DNA of 64,000 nucleotides from Macrothele yani (taxonomy: Eukaryota > Arthropoda > Arachnida > Araneae > Macrothelidae): NCBI GenBank assembly GCA_039090855.1, contig CM077023.1:80017127-80081126 (forward strand). The letters are read 5' to 3'. This document shows, in pieces, positions 41,579 to 51,935 of the stretch. The notes beneath the pieces are model-generated. The model had not been told where the DNA came from. It saw only the letters and a program-made list of their open reading frames with translations, and ran no database searches. The stretch's first letter is position 1. Each line of letters opens with the position of its first letter. Position numbers and translations under genes: made by a program.

Positions 41579-42725
41579 AAGCCTTTTATTTTGGCGTCCC
41601 TTGATGTAGTTTCCTTGTACCCTAACGTACTGTGGAATCCTTATTAAGGCTCTTCTCGCTGATTCTTGTGTCCCTCCTAATGAAATTTCGGCAATTATGA
41701 ACGCTCTTCGGCTTGTCATGCAACGTTCATATTTTAAATTTCAAGGGTGTATTTATCAACAGTTGGAGGGCTCACCTATGGGCTCTCCACTGTCTTGTAT
41801 CCTTTGCGGAAATTGTTATGCAATTTATTGAAAATTAGGTTCTATTGAAATTCCCTTACACCCCCAACTTATATTTAAGGTATGTCGACGATATCCTGGT
41901 CATTTGGCCTCATGCACAGGACTTACTGATTCAATTCGTCGACACGCTTTCTTCTATTTTTCCCACTATCAAGCTCACGGTAGAACTAGAATATAATAAT
42001 ATTTTACCGTTCTTGGATATTAGTATCTTACATGATTCAACTACTCATAAATTATCATTTTCAGTGTATCGTAAACCTTCTTATGTTTGTTCCATTATTC
42101 CATACAGTTCAAACCACCCTTTTGTTCAGAAGACGTCAGCCACTTTTATTTTAGACGAGCATATACTCACTCCTCTACACACTGAGCTTTACATAGTGAG
42201 ATCGATAGAATTTTTGAAATGACTAAAAAATTTGGGTATCCCAATTACATTACTCGTAAGATCCATACAAGAGTTTTGGCACAGCGATCCACTACATTAG
42301 TAGCGATTAATGAGAGTAATCCGAGGTTTATTGGGTCATTAGAGTTTTTACCCGGAATAACGAATTTTCTGTCACGTGTGTGTTCCAAATATGAATTACA
42401 ATTTGGTGTCAAGTGCAAATATTTATTTGCACAACTCAGGCGTGATAGAGATAAACCCGACATATTACGACGTTGGGGAGTATATAATGTTCCTCTCTTG
42501 GGCCCTGTTACTAAACAGCACGTTTGTAACTACGTAGGTTCCACAAGGAGACATTTGAATTTGAGATTAATGGAACATAAATATAGTGTTAAAGCACACC
42601 TTCAAAATACTTCTCTTGCAAGAAATGTTAATAATGGGACTTATTTTCCGGATTGGTGCAATGCTCGTATACTCTTGACACTCTTTTGTCAGTACCTTAC
42701 TGATAGCCGAGAGTGTATTTATTAA
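41579..42725 (+). pseudogene. Penelope-like RT with GIY-YIG endonuclease, broken
   Basis: The protein would copy the element RNA at a nicked target and cut DNA with its C-terminal nuclease. From 41579 the reading is KPFILASLDVVSLYPNV (RT motif A), ADSCVPPNEISAIM, then YQQLEGSPMGSPLS (motif B), a frame change, and AEIVMQFIEN with a stop. The open frame from 41845 continues with LYLRYVDDILVIWP (motif C, YVDD) and NNILPFLDISI. A frameshift near 42195 separates EIDRIFEMTKKFGYP from what precedes it. The last part has RWGVYNVP...YVGSTRRHLNLRLMEHKYS, the GIY-YIG nuclease core (here GVY and YVG). At least two frameshifts and one stop; inactive. Confidence 0.82.
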
Positions 42726-42955
42726 AGTGTTGGACAAAAAATGTTGTAATGATTATTATCCAGTGGACCTTCATGAAAGTTGGACACCGATTGGGAAGTC
42801 ATTAAACTTTAATATAATTCGTAAGAATCTCACTTAATCTGTGGCAACTACTGTGTATGTTATGTCGTTTTGTGGTATATGAATAACAAGTAGCTGGCTT
42901 TGTGATGTCACACATGGCCTGTGTGTATATATACAGCTATCCGTGATAGCTGCCT

Positions 42956-43003
42956 GGAACATCTGATGATGGAGTGAACGGCACTCCGAAAGTGCTCATG
43001 GTT
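42956..43003 (+). ncRNA. Hammerhead-ribozyme-like motif 1
   Basis: CTGATGA at 42963-42969, one extra T, helix II GGAGTG/CACTCC (42971-42976 with 42982-42987, loop AACGG), GAAA at 42988-42991, a minimal stem III (A-GTGC-T), then C and ATGG. ATG pairs with the CAT just before CTGATGA to give a short stem I, and cleavage would fall after the C at about 42997. Hammerheads with very short stem III are known from Penelope-like elements. The extra base between A9 and helix II is unusual. Confidence 0.6.
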
Positions 43004-43079
43004 TTAATCTGTAAATAGTTTTCGTTTTTTTATAATAAATCGTGCTTAGACGGTGTGTTATTTTTATATTATGATTTAG

Positions 43080-44266
43080 TAGCACGACATCTCTTTCATA
43101 TTGAACGTAACCTATAGAACTGCATAATTGCTCTGAGGGAAAACAAGATCACAAACCACCTCAAATATATCATATTATAGTAAATTATAAACATGCAAGC
43201 AATAACTAATACAAATGACCAAAAAAATCTATACAGAGTAATTCAGAGAAGTAAATAACGTAATGTACAATAGAAGCATAGTATGGAGCCAGAGGAAAAT
43301 GCTTAAATAGTAAGCCTGACGAGCCCTGATCTCCATAGGTCAATATGTCAGGTCAGAACGTCAACAGTAACAACATTAAATTAAGACCAATGTTTAGTAT
43401 ACTATGAAAAACATAAGACAAGAACTTAACCAGACAATAGAAATTCTCATAGCAATATTTTAAATACTTTAAGATTAACAATTTCCCTGATGTACAATGG
43501 CAATCTATTCCCCATACGGGGTCCAGCTGCGGCAATACTATTATACAGCAATCCGGAGCGGGGCCTGGATACCACGAAACCCGCATGACCTCGAATATCA
43601 GATGAATGAGGGAACCGCTGTAATTCCAATAAATCAAGATACCTATACGCATGAACTCTGTCGTGCATAAGTAATAATAACCTAAAAGTATATATTTTGT
43701 CAAAGGGAAGTACATTGTAAAGACAGTAAATACTACCAGTATTTAATGCTGAATTTAGTAGTCGAATATATTTTTTCTGAAGAACAAAAATTCTGTTTAC
43801 GTTACCGCCCGTTATCTGACCCCAGGCCAAAATACAATAAGACAACATAGGGTAGATGAAGGAGTAATATAATACTAATCTGAGTCTGATTGTTAAAAAG
43901 CCCAAAATCCTAGAAACAGCGCCAATACGAGCATTGAGAATATTTGCCAAATAACTTATGTGGGTATCCCAACGCAAGGTCTCGTGTAGTACGACACCTA
44001 GAAATTTCACCGATGACCCGAATGCAACAGGATACCCATTCAGGAAAATATCAGAAGGTGAAGATAGTCGAAGACCACGGCCCGAAAATAAGACACAATT
44101 TGTTTTATGTATGTTAATTGTCAGAGAGTTTCAACTAAACTAGCGAAAAATCTCCGTTAGATCACGGTTTGCAGGAGGTAGTATCTCGGACAACGAATCC
44201 CCAGAAAAAATAAGCTGATGTCATCAGCAACTAGTACTCGGTGAGAAGTAGAAACAACAATAAATA
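43080..44266 (-). mobile_element. Jockey/CR1-like LINE, 3' part
   Basis: Downstream half (on the minus strand) of a LINE split by a Tc1-like element. It begins, just after the insertion, with the motif C remnant HRVLVADDISLFF (usual FADD/YADD). Then comes the post-RT region at 44010-43447: VKFLGVVLHETLRWDTHIS, LVLYYSFIYPMLSYCILAWG and VLQKKYIRLL, typical of the C-terminal part of Jockey/CR1-type proteins. A 3' untranslated part runs to about 43080. Several stops; inactive. Exact clade uncertain. Confidence 0.75.
43447..44010 (-). pseudogene. LINE reverse transcriptase C-terminal region
   Basis: 188-codon open stretch starting MKFLGVVLHETLRWDTHISY. It contains the thumb and C-terminal segment after the RT palm: ILNARIGAVSRILGF, SYCILAWG, LQKKYIRLLNSALNT and an RGHAGFVVSRPRSGLLYNSI block. 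In related LINEs these follow the FADD motif. It is contiguous with the RT half at 45676-46375 once the Tc1-like insert is removed. Confidence 0.75.
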
Positions 44267-45675
44267 CACTGCTGGCCACCCAAAATGCAACACCAAGAAG
44301 AAAGCACCCGATTGGCCTGAAATTTGCAGCATGCGTCGCCCGCGAGAAGACATGCAAACGATTAGCATTGCAGGGCATATGCAAATCATGTGCGCCCGGC
44401 ACGCCACCGAGAAGCACTATATGAAAGGTGCACAGAAGGCGGGGTGTAAGTAGTGGAAGTGTGTTGTGCTGCCGAGCCTGTGCGTGGGAAGCTTCCTGAA
44501 GCCTCGTCGCAGAATACGACAGCCATTCCAGCACGTTTCGGAGTTCGACAGATAACGAATAGTGGCTTATCGCGACAGCGGTTAATCGTACCATGACATC
44601 GGCGCCCGTGTGGGACGACATCCAGCCACAGTGCGGCGAGTATGGATTCGGTGGGTGCAGGAGGGACGGACGGACCGACGCGAGCGATTGCCGCAGTCGC
44701 GGCACACCACCGAACGAGAGGACCGGCATGTAGTGCGACGGGCATTGACGGCTCGCACCGACACATCACGAACGTTAGCGCAGGAATTAGGGTGTGTTGC
44801 GCAACAACCTGTGTCAGCACGTACTGTTCGACGTCGTCTGCAGGAGCGGGGACTTGTCGCACGGCACCCATTGCTCCGATCACCATTGACGTTACACCAC
44901 CGGCGAGTGTGGCGGCAGTGGGCCGTTGAACGCCGCACCTGGACTACGGAATGGCACGACATTGTCTTCTCCGACGAATCCCGCTTCTGCCTGCAACACC
45001 ACGATGGTCGGATCCGCGTGTGGCGGCACCGCGGCGAGAGACTGTATGACGCCTGCATTATGCATCGCCATACCGGTCCGTCGCCTGGCGTTATGGTTTG
45101 GGGCGGAATTGGATATGACACCCGCACCCCTCTAGTACGCATCGCCGGTACACTCAACAGCCACCGCTACATCTCCGACGTTTTGGAGCCTGTAGTCCTC
45201 CCTTACCTGCAGGACCTGCCAGCAGCCACATTTCAAAAGGACCATGCGCGCCCGCACGTGGCACGCATCGTGCAACAATTCTTCACGGCCCACCATGTGT
45301 CACTGCTGCCGTGGCCCGCCTGTTCTCTTGATATGTCGCCCATCGAACACGTCTGGTCGCTGATCGGCAACCGAGTGACCCGGCAAGCACCACCCGCGAG
45401 TACACCTGATTAACTGTGGCAACGTGTGGAAGCAGCCTGGACCGACATACCCCAAGCCCACATCCGAAGCCTCTTTCGTTCGATGCTGCGGCGTGTAGCG
45501 GCCGTAATTGCCAGCCATGGAGGCCACACGAACTATTGATGTCTGCGTGTTCTGCAAGTCGCACGGGCCTGTAAACTCAATCGTTTCATCTTTGTATCTG
45601 TTGTTATGTTTCCAGTAAATCTGGCTTTGCTATCTCGTGTCCTTCTTGGTGTTGCATTTTGGGTGGCCAGCAGTG
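44267..45675 (+). mobile_element. Tc1-like transposon inserted in the LINE
   Basis: A 1409-bp element with almost perfect inverted ends of about 29 bp: CACTGCTGGCCACCCAAAAT then GCAACACCA at both sides. TA at 44265-44266 and 45676-45677. GC-rich, in contrast to the AT-rich surroundings. It splits the LINE reading frame between RT motifs B and C, so it is younger than the LINE. Confidence 0.93.
44499..45539 (+). pseudogene. Tc1-like DD34E transposase, start lost and three stops
   Basis: A 347-codon frame can be followed without frameshift. Its first codon is AAG where relatives have ATG (then PRRRIRQPFQHVSEFDR). In-frame stops occur after FDR, after YRDSG and at 45411-45413 (after PASTPD). 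Helix-turn-helix 1 ends HDIGARVGRHPATVRRVWIR; helix-turn-helix 2 is SRTLAQELGCVAQQPVSART. The catalytic blocks are IVFSDESRFCL, FQKDHARPHVA (Asn after Asp replaced by His) and SLDMSPIEHVW, with 34 residues between the second Asp and the Glu. The end is IASHGGHTNY. Catalytic residues survive but the gene is not translatable as it stands. Confidence 0.88.
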
Positions 45676-46375
45676 TATATCATTAACATAAATTAAGAAA
45701 AGCATAGGGCCAAAGACGGAGCTCTGAGGAACTCCAAAATGAACTCTTTGAACTGAGGAGCGAATACCCTTTATTTGAACATATTGAGTCCTGCTAGATA
45801 GATAATTTTCAAATCACGAAAGTGTAACTCCCGTGATACCAATATGATGTAATTTGGACTAGAGAATATCGTGACGAACACAGTCGAATGCTCTAGACAA
45901 GTCACAAAATATACCCAATACACACCTTCCACGATCTATATTTGCCTGTAAGAAATTCAGAACATCCAATACCACTGTCTCCGTTGTGTGACCTTTCCGG
46001 AAAACGTGTTGATTGCAATGTAAAATTTTATTCAAATCTTGAAAACCCGACAACCTATTCAAAACCAGCCTTTCTAGAATTTTAGCAAACACCGAGATGT
46101 TTGCGACTGGACGGTAGTTAGCGACATCAGTCCTTTTACTCTTTTTATGGATAACAGAAACCCTACTTATTGTAAAAGAAGAAGGGATTTTCCCTGTTTG
46201 AAAGATGCGATTAAAAATTTGAGCTAAAGGAATTACTAAATTATGAGACATACTTAATTACTCTCGGATGAACATCATTTGGACCCGCACCCTTAGATGA
46301 ATCCAAATTAGTCAGAACCGACATAAGATCATCAGAAACAGGATGAAAAAAGTGTTCAACCACATCAATGCTAAA
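45676..46375 (-). mobile_element. Jockey/CR1-like LINE, 5' part
   Basis: Upstream half of the same LINE, truncated at about 46375. It contains the N-terminal palm of the RT; the A-rich segment at 46372-46400 marks the truncation point, next to an RTE-like LINE running the other way. Confidence 0.75.
45859..46330 (-). pseudogene. LINE reverse transcriptase, motifs 0-B
   Basis: Reads VLTNLDSSKGAGPNDVHPRV (the conserved SKGAGPDG-type block), then a one-base shift, SHNLVIPLAQIFNRIFQTG, ISRVSVIHKKSKRTDVANYR, RPVANISVFAKILERLV (RPVSLLS-type), NQHVFRKGHTTETVVLDVLN and VLGIFCDLSRAFDCVRH (motif A, with the catalytic Asp in DLSRAFD). Below 45859 it continues, after a stop, with VHFGVPQSSVFGPMLFLIYV (motif B) to the Tc1 insertion. 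Movement would need target-primed reverse transcription; this copy is dead. Confidence 0.8.
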
Positions 46376-46404
46376 AAAAAAATAAATTAAAAAATGTCCC
46401 AACC

Positions 46405-47290
46405 GCTTCAGTGCTATATTGCAGAATGTCGTTCAATCATTGAACTGGGAAAACAAAGGGGTAAAGATTAATGGGGATTATTTAACTCCCCTTCGTTTTC
46501 TTTAAGGCGCACTCGTTTTTGCTAGTACCCCTCATTGTTACATAGTATGATCCAGGACCTTGCTGACAAAAGTGAAGAAGTGGGATCAAAAATAAAGTTA
46601 CGGAACACAAAATTGATGTACAATGATTTTACAAGAACTGAAGATTTAGCAGTTCATAGGGAAACGTTAGAAGTAATTGATGCGTACATCAACGTTGAAC
46701 AACAGATGCCAAGCAAGGGCCAAATCGAAGAGGAAATTAATAGGCGTATAAAACTTGGCGGGAGTACATTTAGAAGAAACAGTGTAATTTTCAAGAGCAA
46801 TTTAGCATTATGCTTTAAAATATATGAATTAGAGACTCGGTCCTTAAGTAAAAAATATACAGAAAGGCTAAAAAAAAAACATGGAGCGATGTATGCTTGG
46901 TGTATCTCAGACAGATAAGAAAAGGAACTCGTTGATCAGGAAAATGACAAGAGTTGATGACATCAGGATTAAAGCAGAAACCCTGAGGTGGAAATAGGCT
47001 GGACTTATTGCCAGAAAAACTGACCACTGCTGGACATATTGCCAGAAGAACTGACCACTGCTGGACAATAGAAACGCTAAATTGGATACTAAGCGACAGC
47101 AAAAGACCCAGAAGAAGACCGCGGGGTCGATGAGTGAATGAAGTTCGAAAGCATGCAGGAATTACGTGAAAGAAAATTGCTGAGGAGAGAGAGAGAGAGT
47201 TGTGAAAGATACTTAGGAATACATTTATCCAGCAGTGGATTGATAATGGGTACTGCTGCTGCAGTGGCTTTGTGTGTTGTATGGAAAATA
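46405..47290 (+). pseudogene. RTE-like LINE, 3' fragment
   Basis: Starts QSLNWENKGVKINGDYLTP in the region just before RT motif C, whose FADD is destroyed (DALVFAS-like). The longest open part (46535-46918) reads SMIQDLADKSEEVGSKIKLR, GQIEEEINRRIKLGGSTFRR and NSVIFKSNLALCF. After several stops come KRNSLIRKMTRVDDIRIKAE, a 36-bp tandem duplication near 47015-47080, and the family's 3' end. Close to the copies at 50890 and 55855. Confidence 0.75.
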
Positions 47291-47299
47291 TCGCGGAGT

Positions 47300-48318
47300 G
47301 CAACGCAATAAAATTATTGTGAGGCCCGTCGCAAATATCTGTGGTTTTATATTCATCAGATGTCTGTGCTGGAAACTGCTAAGTCAAAACAGAGAGAGAG
47401 AAGAGAGTGAGACAGACAGACAGAGACTGCAGATCTACGTATCATAGTGATCTTTTATGCAGATTTTCATCAAAATACTTTCGTTCTCCCTTTTCGAATT
47501 TAAGGAAGCACAGGAGTATCAAGGATTCACCCTTCCGTTATTTAGATGACTCTTTCCAGTAAAAATGAGGAACGAGCACCTTAAGACAAACACACCCCCT
47601 TGCCTAAACTGAAATTGGGACAATTAGCCAGAAGCCAGGGCCTGAAATCATTTAATGACTGGAACTAGGTGCCAACAGTTTCATCGGATGCAAAAAGCAT
47701 TTGCAATAACTGAAATGTTACTGGGAGAACTTTGTATATTATTGTTTCACGAAGTACTATTTTATGTAAAATTTGTTGAGCGTTATTGAAATTTATGTAA
47801 GTATTTTAGCTTATTATTAAATTTTAAAAATCAGTCATGTCTTTGGTGAGTCACAGCGTTTGTTATACGGTTTCTGTGTAACGAATATAAAAACCAACGA
47901 TGCAGCCACTAAGTATCAGCCGTTGCATTTCAGCAAATTGATTAGCTACTTCAGGTAGTACTGTCGGGGAAAATTGTGAGCATCTAGTCCGAGTATTAAT
48001 AAAGTTTTGCACTACAGGTAGAACTACGCTGATCAATATTCGCAAGTGCATTTTTTGATTTATCGGAAATCGTTTACTGCGTCATCCAACTAAATTCTGG
48101 AGATTTTCACCGTCTCAGAAACCATGGAACAAAAAGACGTAAGTACGGTATAATATATAAAAGCGATCTGTAATAATGCATAGATGACCAAAATCTGTGG
48201 AAGTTTGCTTCTTTAGGTTTCTCATATCTAAGGAAAAACCTAAGTATTAAACAGACTTTATTCTATGCGTTTCTCACTAGGCAGCGCTCCCTTCCCACTC
48301 TCATACTAAAAGTATACA
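47300..48318. other. No gene recognised
   Basis: GA-rich short runs at 47385-47425 (AGAGAGAGAAGAGAG, ACAGACAGACAGAGA). An ATG with a possible donor (ATGGAACAAAAAGACGTAAGT at 48124) is too short to call. Confidence 0.4.
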
Positions 48319-48320
48319 TA

Positions 48321-49552
48321 CACTATACTGACAAAAGTCACCGGAAATCCCTTCAAAAGCAAATGAACGGATCCTCTGCGTTGTTAAGATGCGTGGTACA
48401 GCTGCAAATGATATGAAAACAAGCCTGCAGCTGACCGCGATCATATCGCCCTGCGAGGATGAGTGAAACTGTCGCGGCGGGAGAGAACTGACTTTAAGAA
48501 AGCAAAGATTGTTGAGTGTAATATTAGTGGGTTGTCCATAAGAGAAACCGAGAGGCGTTTAAACATACCCAAGTCAACTGTTTTGGATGTACTGAACAAG
48601 TGGAAAACACATGGCTGCCTGAAGCAGCAAAACGTACCGGCAGACCAAAGAAAATCAGTGATAGAGAACGTCGAGGGGAGTCGTTACAGCTAATCGACAG
48701 AGCACTACACAAGACCTCAGTGTACAGGTGAGTAAAAATGCTGGAACCTCGGTATGTACACGTACCATTCGCAGAGAACTTCATTCCATGGGTTACCGTG
48801 GTCGTCCGGCTGCTCATAAGCCTTTCATCTCCACTCGGAATGCTCCTCGTCGTTTAGCATGGTGTAAATAACATTTATCGTGGACTGTAGATCAATGGAA
48901 ACGGGTCCTATGGACTGATAAATCGAGATACACGATCCATCAGTCTGATGGCCGTGTGTGGGTATGGCGGCTGCAGGGGGAACGCTATTTACGAGAGTGT
49001 ACTGTTCTTACGTTCAAGTTTGTAGCTGGCAGTGTACTCGTGTGGGGTTGTTTCGTGGTATGGTTCCGGCCCATTGGTTATCGTGGACAAACCGATTAAC
49101 CAGCACGTCTACCTCAATATTCTGGACAATTATGCCCTACCAACTCTGTGGCAATACTGTGGAACCGAGCCTTGCTGGTACCAGCAGGATAATGCACCGA
49201 GCCATAAAGCAAGGCTGTTACGGCGTGGTTTGACAATAATTCCGTATCGTATGTCGACTGGCCAGCACAGAGCCCTGATCTTAATCCCATAGAGCACCTA
49301 TGAGATGAATTAGAGCGCCGCATAAGACGTTTGGAACCAAGACCTACTGCTAAGCAACATTTAGCGGCAGCATTATGTACTGAATGGAAGAGCATACCTA
49401 TCGCTGTGTTCCAAAACCTTGTCGAAAGCATGTCTCGAAGGGTCAGTGCATGCATTAAGGCCAAAGGTGGACCGACACCGTACTAATGTATGTCAATAAA
49501 TGCTATGTTGTGTTTCTCTTCTAGGTGTCCGGTGACTTTTGTCAATATAGTG
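48321..49552 (+). mobile_element. Tc1-like transposon, copy 2 of the 5861-7091 family
   Basis: 1232 bp with ends CACTATACTGACAAAAGTCA (left) and the reverse complement CACTATATTGACAAAAGTCA (right), TA at 48319-48320 and 49553-49554. It is colinear with copy 1 throughout, including the leader ATGAAAACAAGCCTGCAGCT. It retains the 7 bases that copy 1 lost near the gene's end but has its own lesions. Confidence 0.9.
48463..49485 (+). pseudogene. Tc1-like DD34E transposase pseudogene (sister of 6007-7034)
   Basis: The start codon is damaged: the family's ATGTCGCGGCGG reads CTGTCGCGGCGG here. The N-terminal domain LSRRERTDFKKAKIVECNIS is open to about 48690, followed by an indel that breaks the hook region. 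Readable further on are WTVDQWKRVLWTDKSRYTIH (DES changed to DKS), CWYQQDNAPSHKA and SPDLNPIEHL followed by TGA for TGG (near 49303). The C-terminus is intact: PTAKQHLAAALCTEWKSIPI, AVFQNLVESMSRRVSACIKA, KGGPTPY. Multiple shifts and stops; inactive. Confidence 0.85.
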
Positions 49553-49554
49553 TA

Positions 49555-50281
49555 TATATATATGCGCCCCTCCCCCTCTGTCTACTAGCATTAAAGTCTT
49601 AAAAAATTCCTCTCTGACGGCTCTCAGAAATTGCACTGCGTACCTACATTTCACTATGTGCGACACTTCCGTCTGTATTAATAAATCAACAAAAATACAA
49701 AAAATTAATATTCTTTTCACTTTAAAAGCACCCGTCTTATTCCGAGTTTGCGTCCTGTCCTTTTGCTATCCTACAAAGATCCCTGGGGTTACGTGCTTCC
49801 GAAAAATGTCGAAACACATTTTATTTGGTGCACTGCGGTGCTCTTTTTCAATATATTAAAGTATTTTGACTGCAATATTTTGCACATCGCTTCAAAAATC
49901 AGTCTTAAAACAATAGTTTACAATAAAATATTTGTTTCTGAAACATTTCCGGTAAAAATTATGTTACTTCAAGTGAGAAAGTGCAGCGGAATATCATCCG
50001 AATATTTTGAAAGAGGAAGAGCCATATAGGAAAGTTACAGACCAAGGCACTAGGTTCTTCGCTGTGTACCGAAGCGTCATTTGAAGAGAAAACAACTGTA
50101 AGAAATACGAAAATAATAAAAATTCTGCAATATTTCTTTCCAAGAACCTCTTTTTACAAGAAAGCTCGTTTGGCATAAGGTAGAGAACACCTCAGTTCGG
50201 ACAACTGGGACATGGTGTTGTCGGACATTCTGTTCTCTGGCGAATCGGGACATAAGTTTATTGTTGCTGTTGTTTTTGCTT
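49555..50281. other. No gene recognised
   Basis: Nothing supported in this AT-rich interval. Confidence 0.4.
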
Positions 50282-50466
50282 CGGGGTTCAATAATCGTTA
50301 TGAGCAACTCTAAGTGCTATAATCAGTTCCCCATCCCTAATTAAAGACCACTGGTTCCAGAGAAGAGCAAGAGATACCATCCATGCTTTATCTGGGATTC
50401 GAACCTGGACCCAGCTCGGACAACAAGACAGAAACCCACGCCTCTCACCACTATATCTGGGCAGCC
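50282..50466 (-). mobile_element. Degenerate tRNA-derived SINE
   Basis: GGGGTTCAATAATCGTTATG, GAGCAACTC, CCCCATCCCTAATTAAAGAC, CACTGGTTCCAGAGAAGAGC, then GATTCGAACCTGGACCC. It follows the reversed family body with many substitutions; an old copy. Confidence 0.65.
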
Positions 50467-50889
50467 GCAGATATAGCTTGAATAGTGATTTTTTGTTATA
50501 TTGCAACTTTGGAAAACGCGGGGCAACATAGCATCCTTTCAACATATTGGGAGAAGACAGTTTTGGTGATGATGTAACTCTGGTTTAGACCAGCATCACG
50601 ATGAATGGAAGTATACCTCTTCACGTCTTCCAGTGTGGGACTTGAACTGTCGAACAATTGAAACACAAGATCTTAAACCCTTTTGTGAGGCCTCCTACAG
50701 CTGAATACTCTCAGTTTCGTTTTTATGGATGACAATCCACGTCCACGTAGAACTGAGCTGGTAGATATTTCCTCTAAAGTGAAAGTATCAACGGGTTGCC
50801 AGCATTTCGCTTTACGCGTAATTCGTTAATATAAGTAATATAAGATGGAGCAAGATTTATTTAAAAATTACAAAGCGTTATATGTATAT
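50467..50889. other. No gene recognised
   Basis: No supported features; a short (TA)n run lies at 50883-50898 beside the next LINE fragment. Confidence 0.4.
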
Positions 50890-51935
50890 ATATATATAAT
50901 TATTGTTACAAGAGCTTTGAAATCCTGCAGTATTGAAGATGCATATATTAATATTATTAATAACATCTATGAAAATGCAAGTGCAATGATTCGGCTGTTT
51001 GAGAATACAGCACACACAAAAGTTGGAAAGGGAGTGAGACAAGGTGACACCATATCTCCCAAGCTCTTTAATGCCACATTGGAAAATGTCTTTCAATCAC
51101 TGAACTGGGAAAACAAAGGGATAAAGACTAATGGAGATTATCTAACGCACCTTCATTTTGCTGATGACGTAGTCATTTTTGCAACTACCCCGTCAGAGCT
51201 GCAGAGTATGATCCAGAAATGGCTGACAAGAGTAAAGAAATGGGATTAAAAATGATCTTTCAGAAGACAAAGGTGATGTACAAGAAATGAAGATTTATCG
51301 ATTGATGGAGAAAAGCTGGAGATAACAGATGCGTACGTTATCTTGGACAGCAGATATCAAGTGAGGGTCACATTGATGAAGAAATTAATCGGCATATAAA
51401 ACTTGCCTGGAGGGCGTTTGGAAAAAACAGCATAATTTTCAAGAGCAATATGCCATTATGTCTTAAAAGAAAAGTGTTTGATCAATGCATCCTTCCAGTG
51501 CTTACGTATGGTGCAGAGACGTGGACCTTAACTAAAAGAGACATACAAAGGCTGCAGACAACTCAAGGAAGCATGGAGGGGTGCACGCTTGGTGTAACCA
51601 GGAGAGATAAGAAGAGGAACTCGTGGATCCGAAAAATGACAAGAGTGGAAGACATCATGATCAGAGTAAAATCCTTGAAATGGCAATGGGCGGGATATAC
51701 TGCCAGAAGAACAGACCATCGATGAACAGTCGAAATTTTAGATTGGATTCCAAGGGACAGGAAAAAACCCAGAAGAAGACCACATGTGAGACAGTGGATG
51801 AAATTCGAAAGTATGCGGGAGTAACATGGAGGAGACTGGCACAAGACAGACCGTTGTGGAAGAGGCTTGGAGAGACTTTCGTCCAGCAGTGTATTGATAA
51901 TGGTTGACAATGATGATGATAATGATGATATATAA
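50890..51935 (+). pseudogene. RTE-like LINE, 5'-truncated, with RT motifs B and C
   Basis: Opens in SCSIEDAYINIINNIYENAS, then VGKGVRQGDTISPKLFNATL (motif B, RQGD type), QSLNWENKGIKTNGDYLTHL and FADDVVIFA (motif C, complete). The frame stops at 51247-51249 (after RVKKWD), then continues in other frames with NEEINRHIKLAW-like sequence, MPLCLKRKVFDQCILPVLTY, GAETWTLTKRDIQRLQTTQ and NSWIRKMTRVEDI. It ends in TGATGATGATAATGATGAT, the short-repeat 3' end common in RTE LINEs. Target-primed retrotransposition would have needed the missing endonuclease domain. Confidence 0.82.

Larger units (their letters stand above)
41575..43060 (+). mobile_element. Penelope-like element, 5'-truncated
   Basis: Combines a Penelope-type reverse transcriptase and a GIY-YIG endonuclease on the plus strand, followed by a 3' tail of about 330 bases containing the hammerhead-like motif at 42956-43003 and TATAATAAATC near 43032. 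The order RT, GIY-YIG, ribozyme-bearing tail is the known Penelope arrangement. The N-terminal part of the protein is missing. Immediately downstream lies a LINE in opposite orientation. Confidence 0.82.

Noticed and set aside
46815..47303. 162-codon minus-strand frame opposite the RTE fragment
   Set aside because: It is the antisense of LINE coding sequence; the plus-strand reading matches the other RTE copies.
48124..48145. ATGGAACAAAAAGAC|GTAAGT as a first exon
   Set aside because: Only five codons before the putative donor and no supporting sequence; expected by chance in a window this size.
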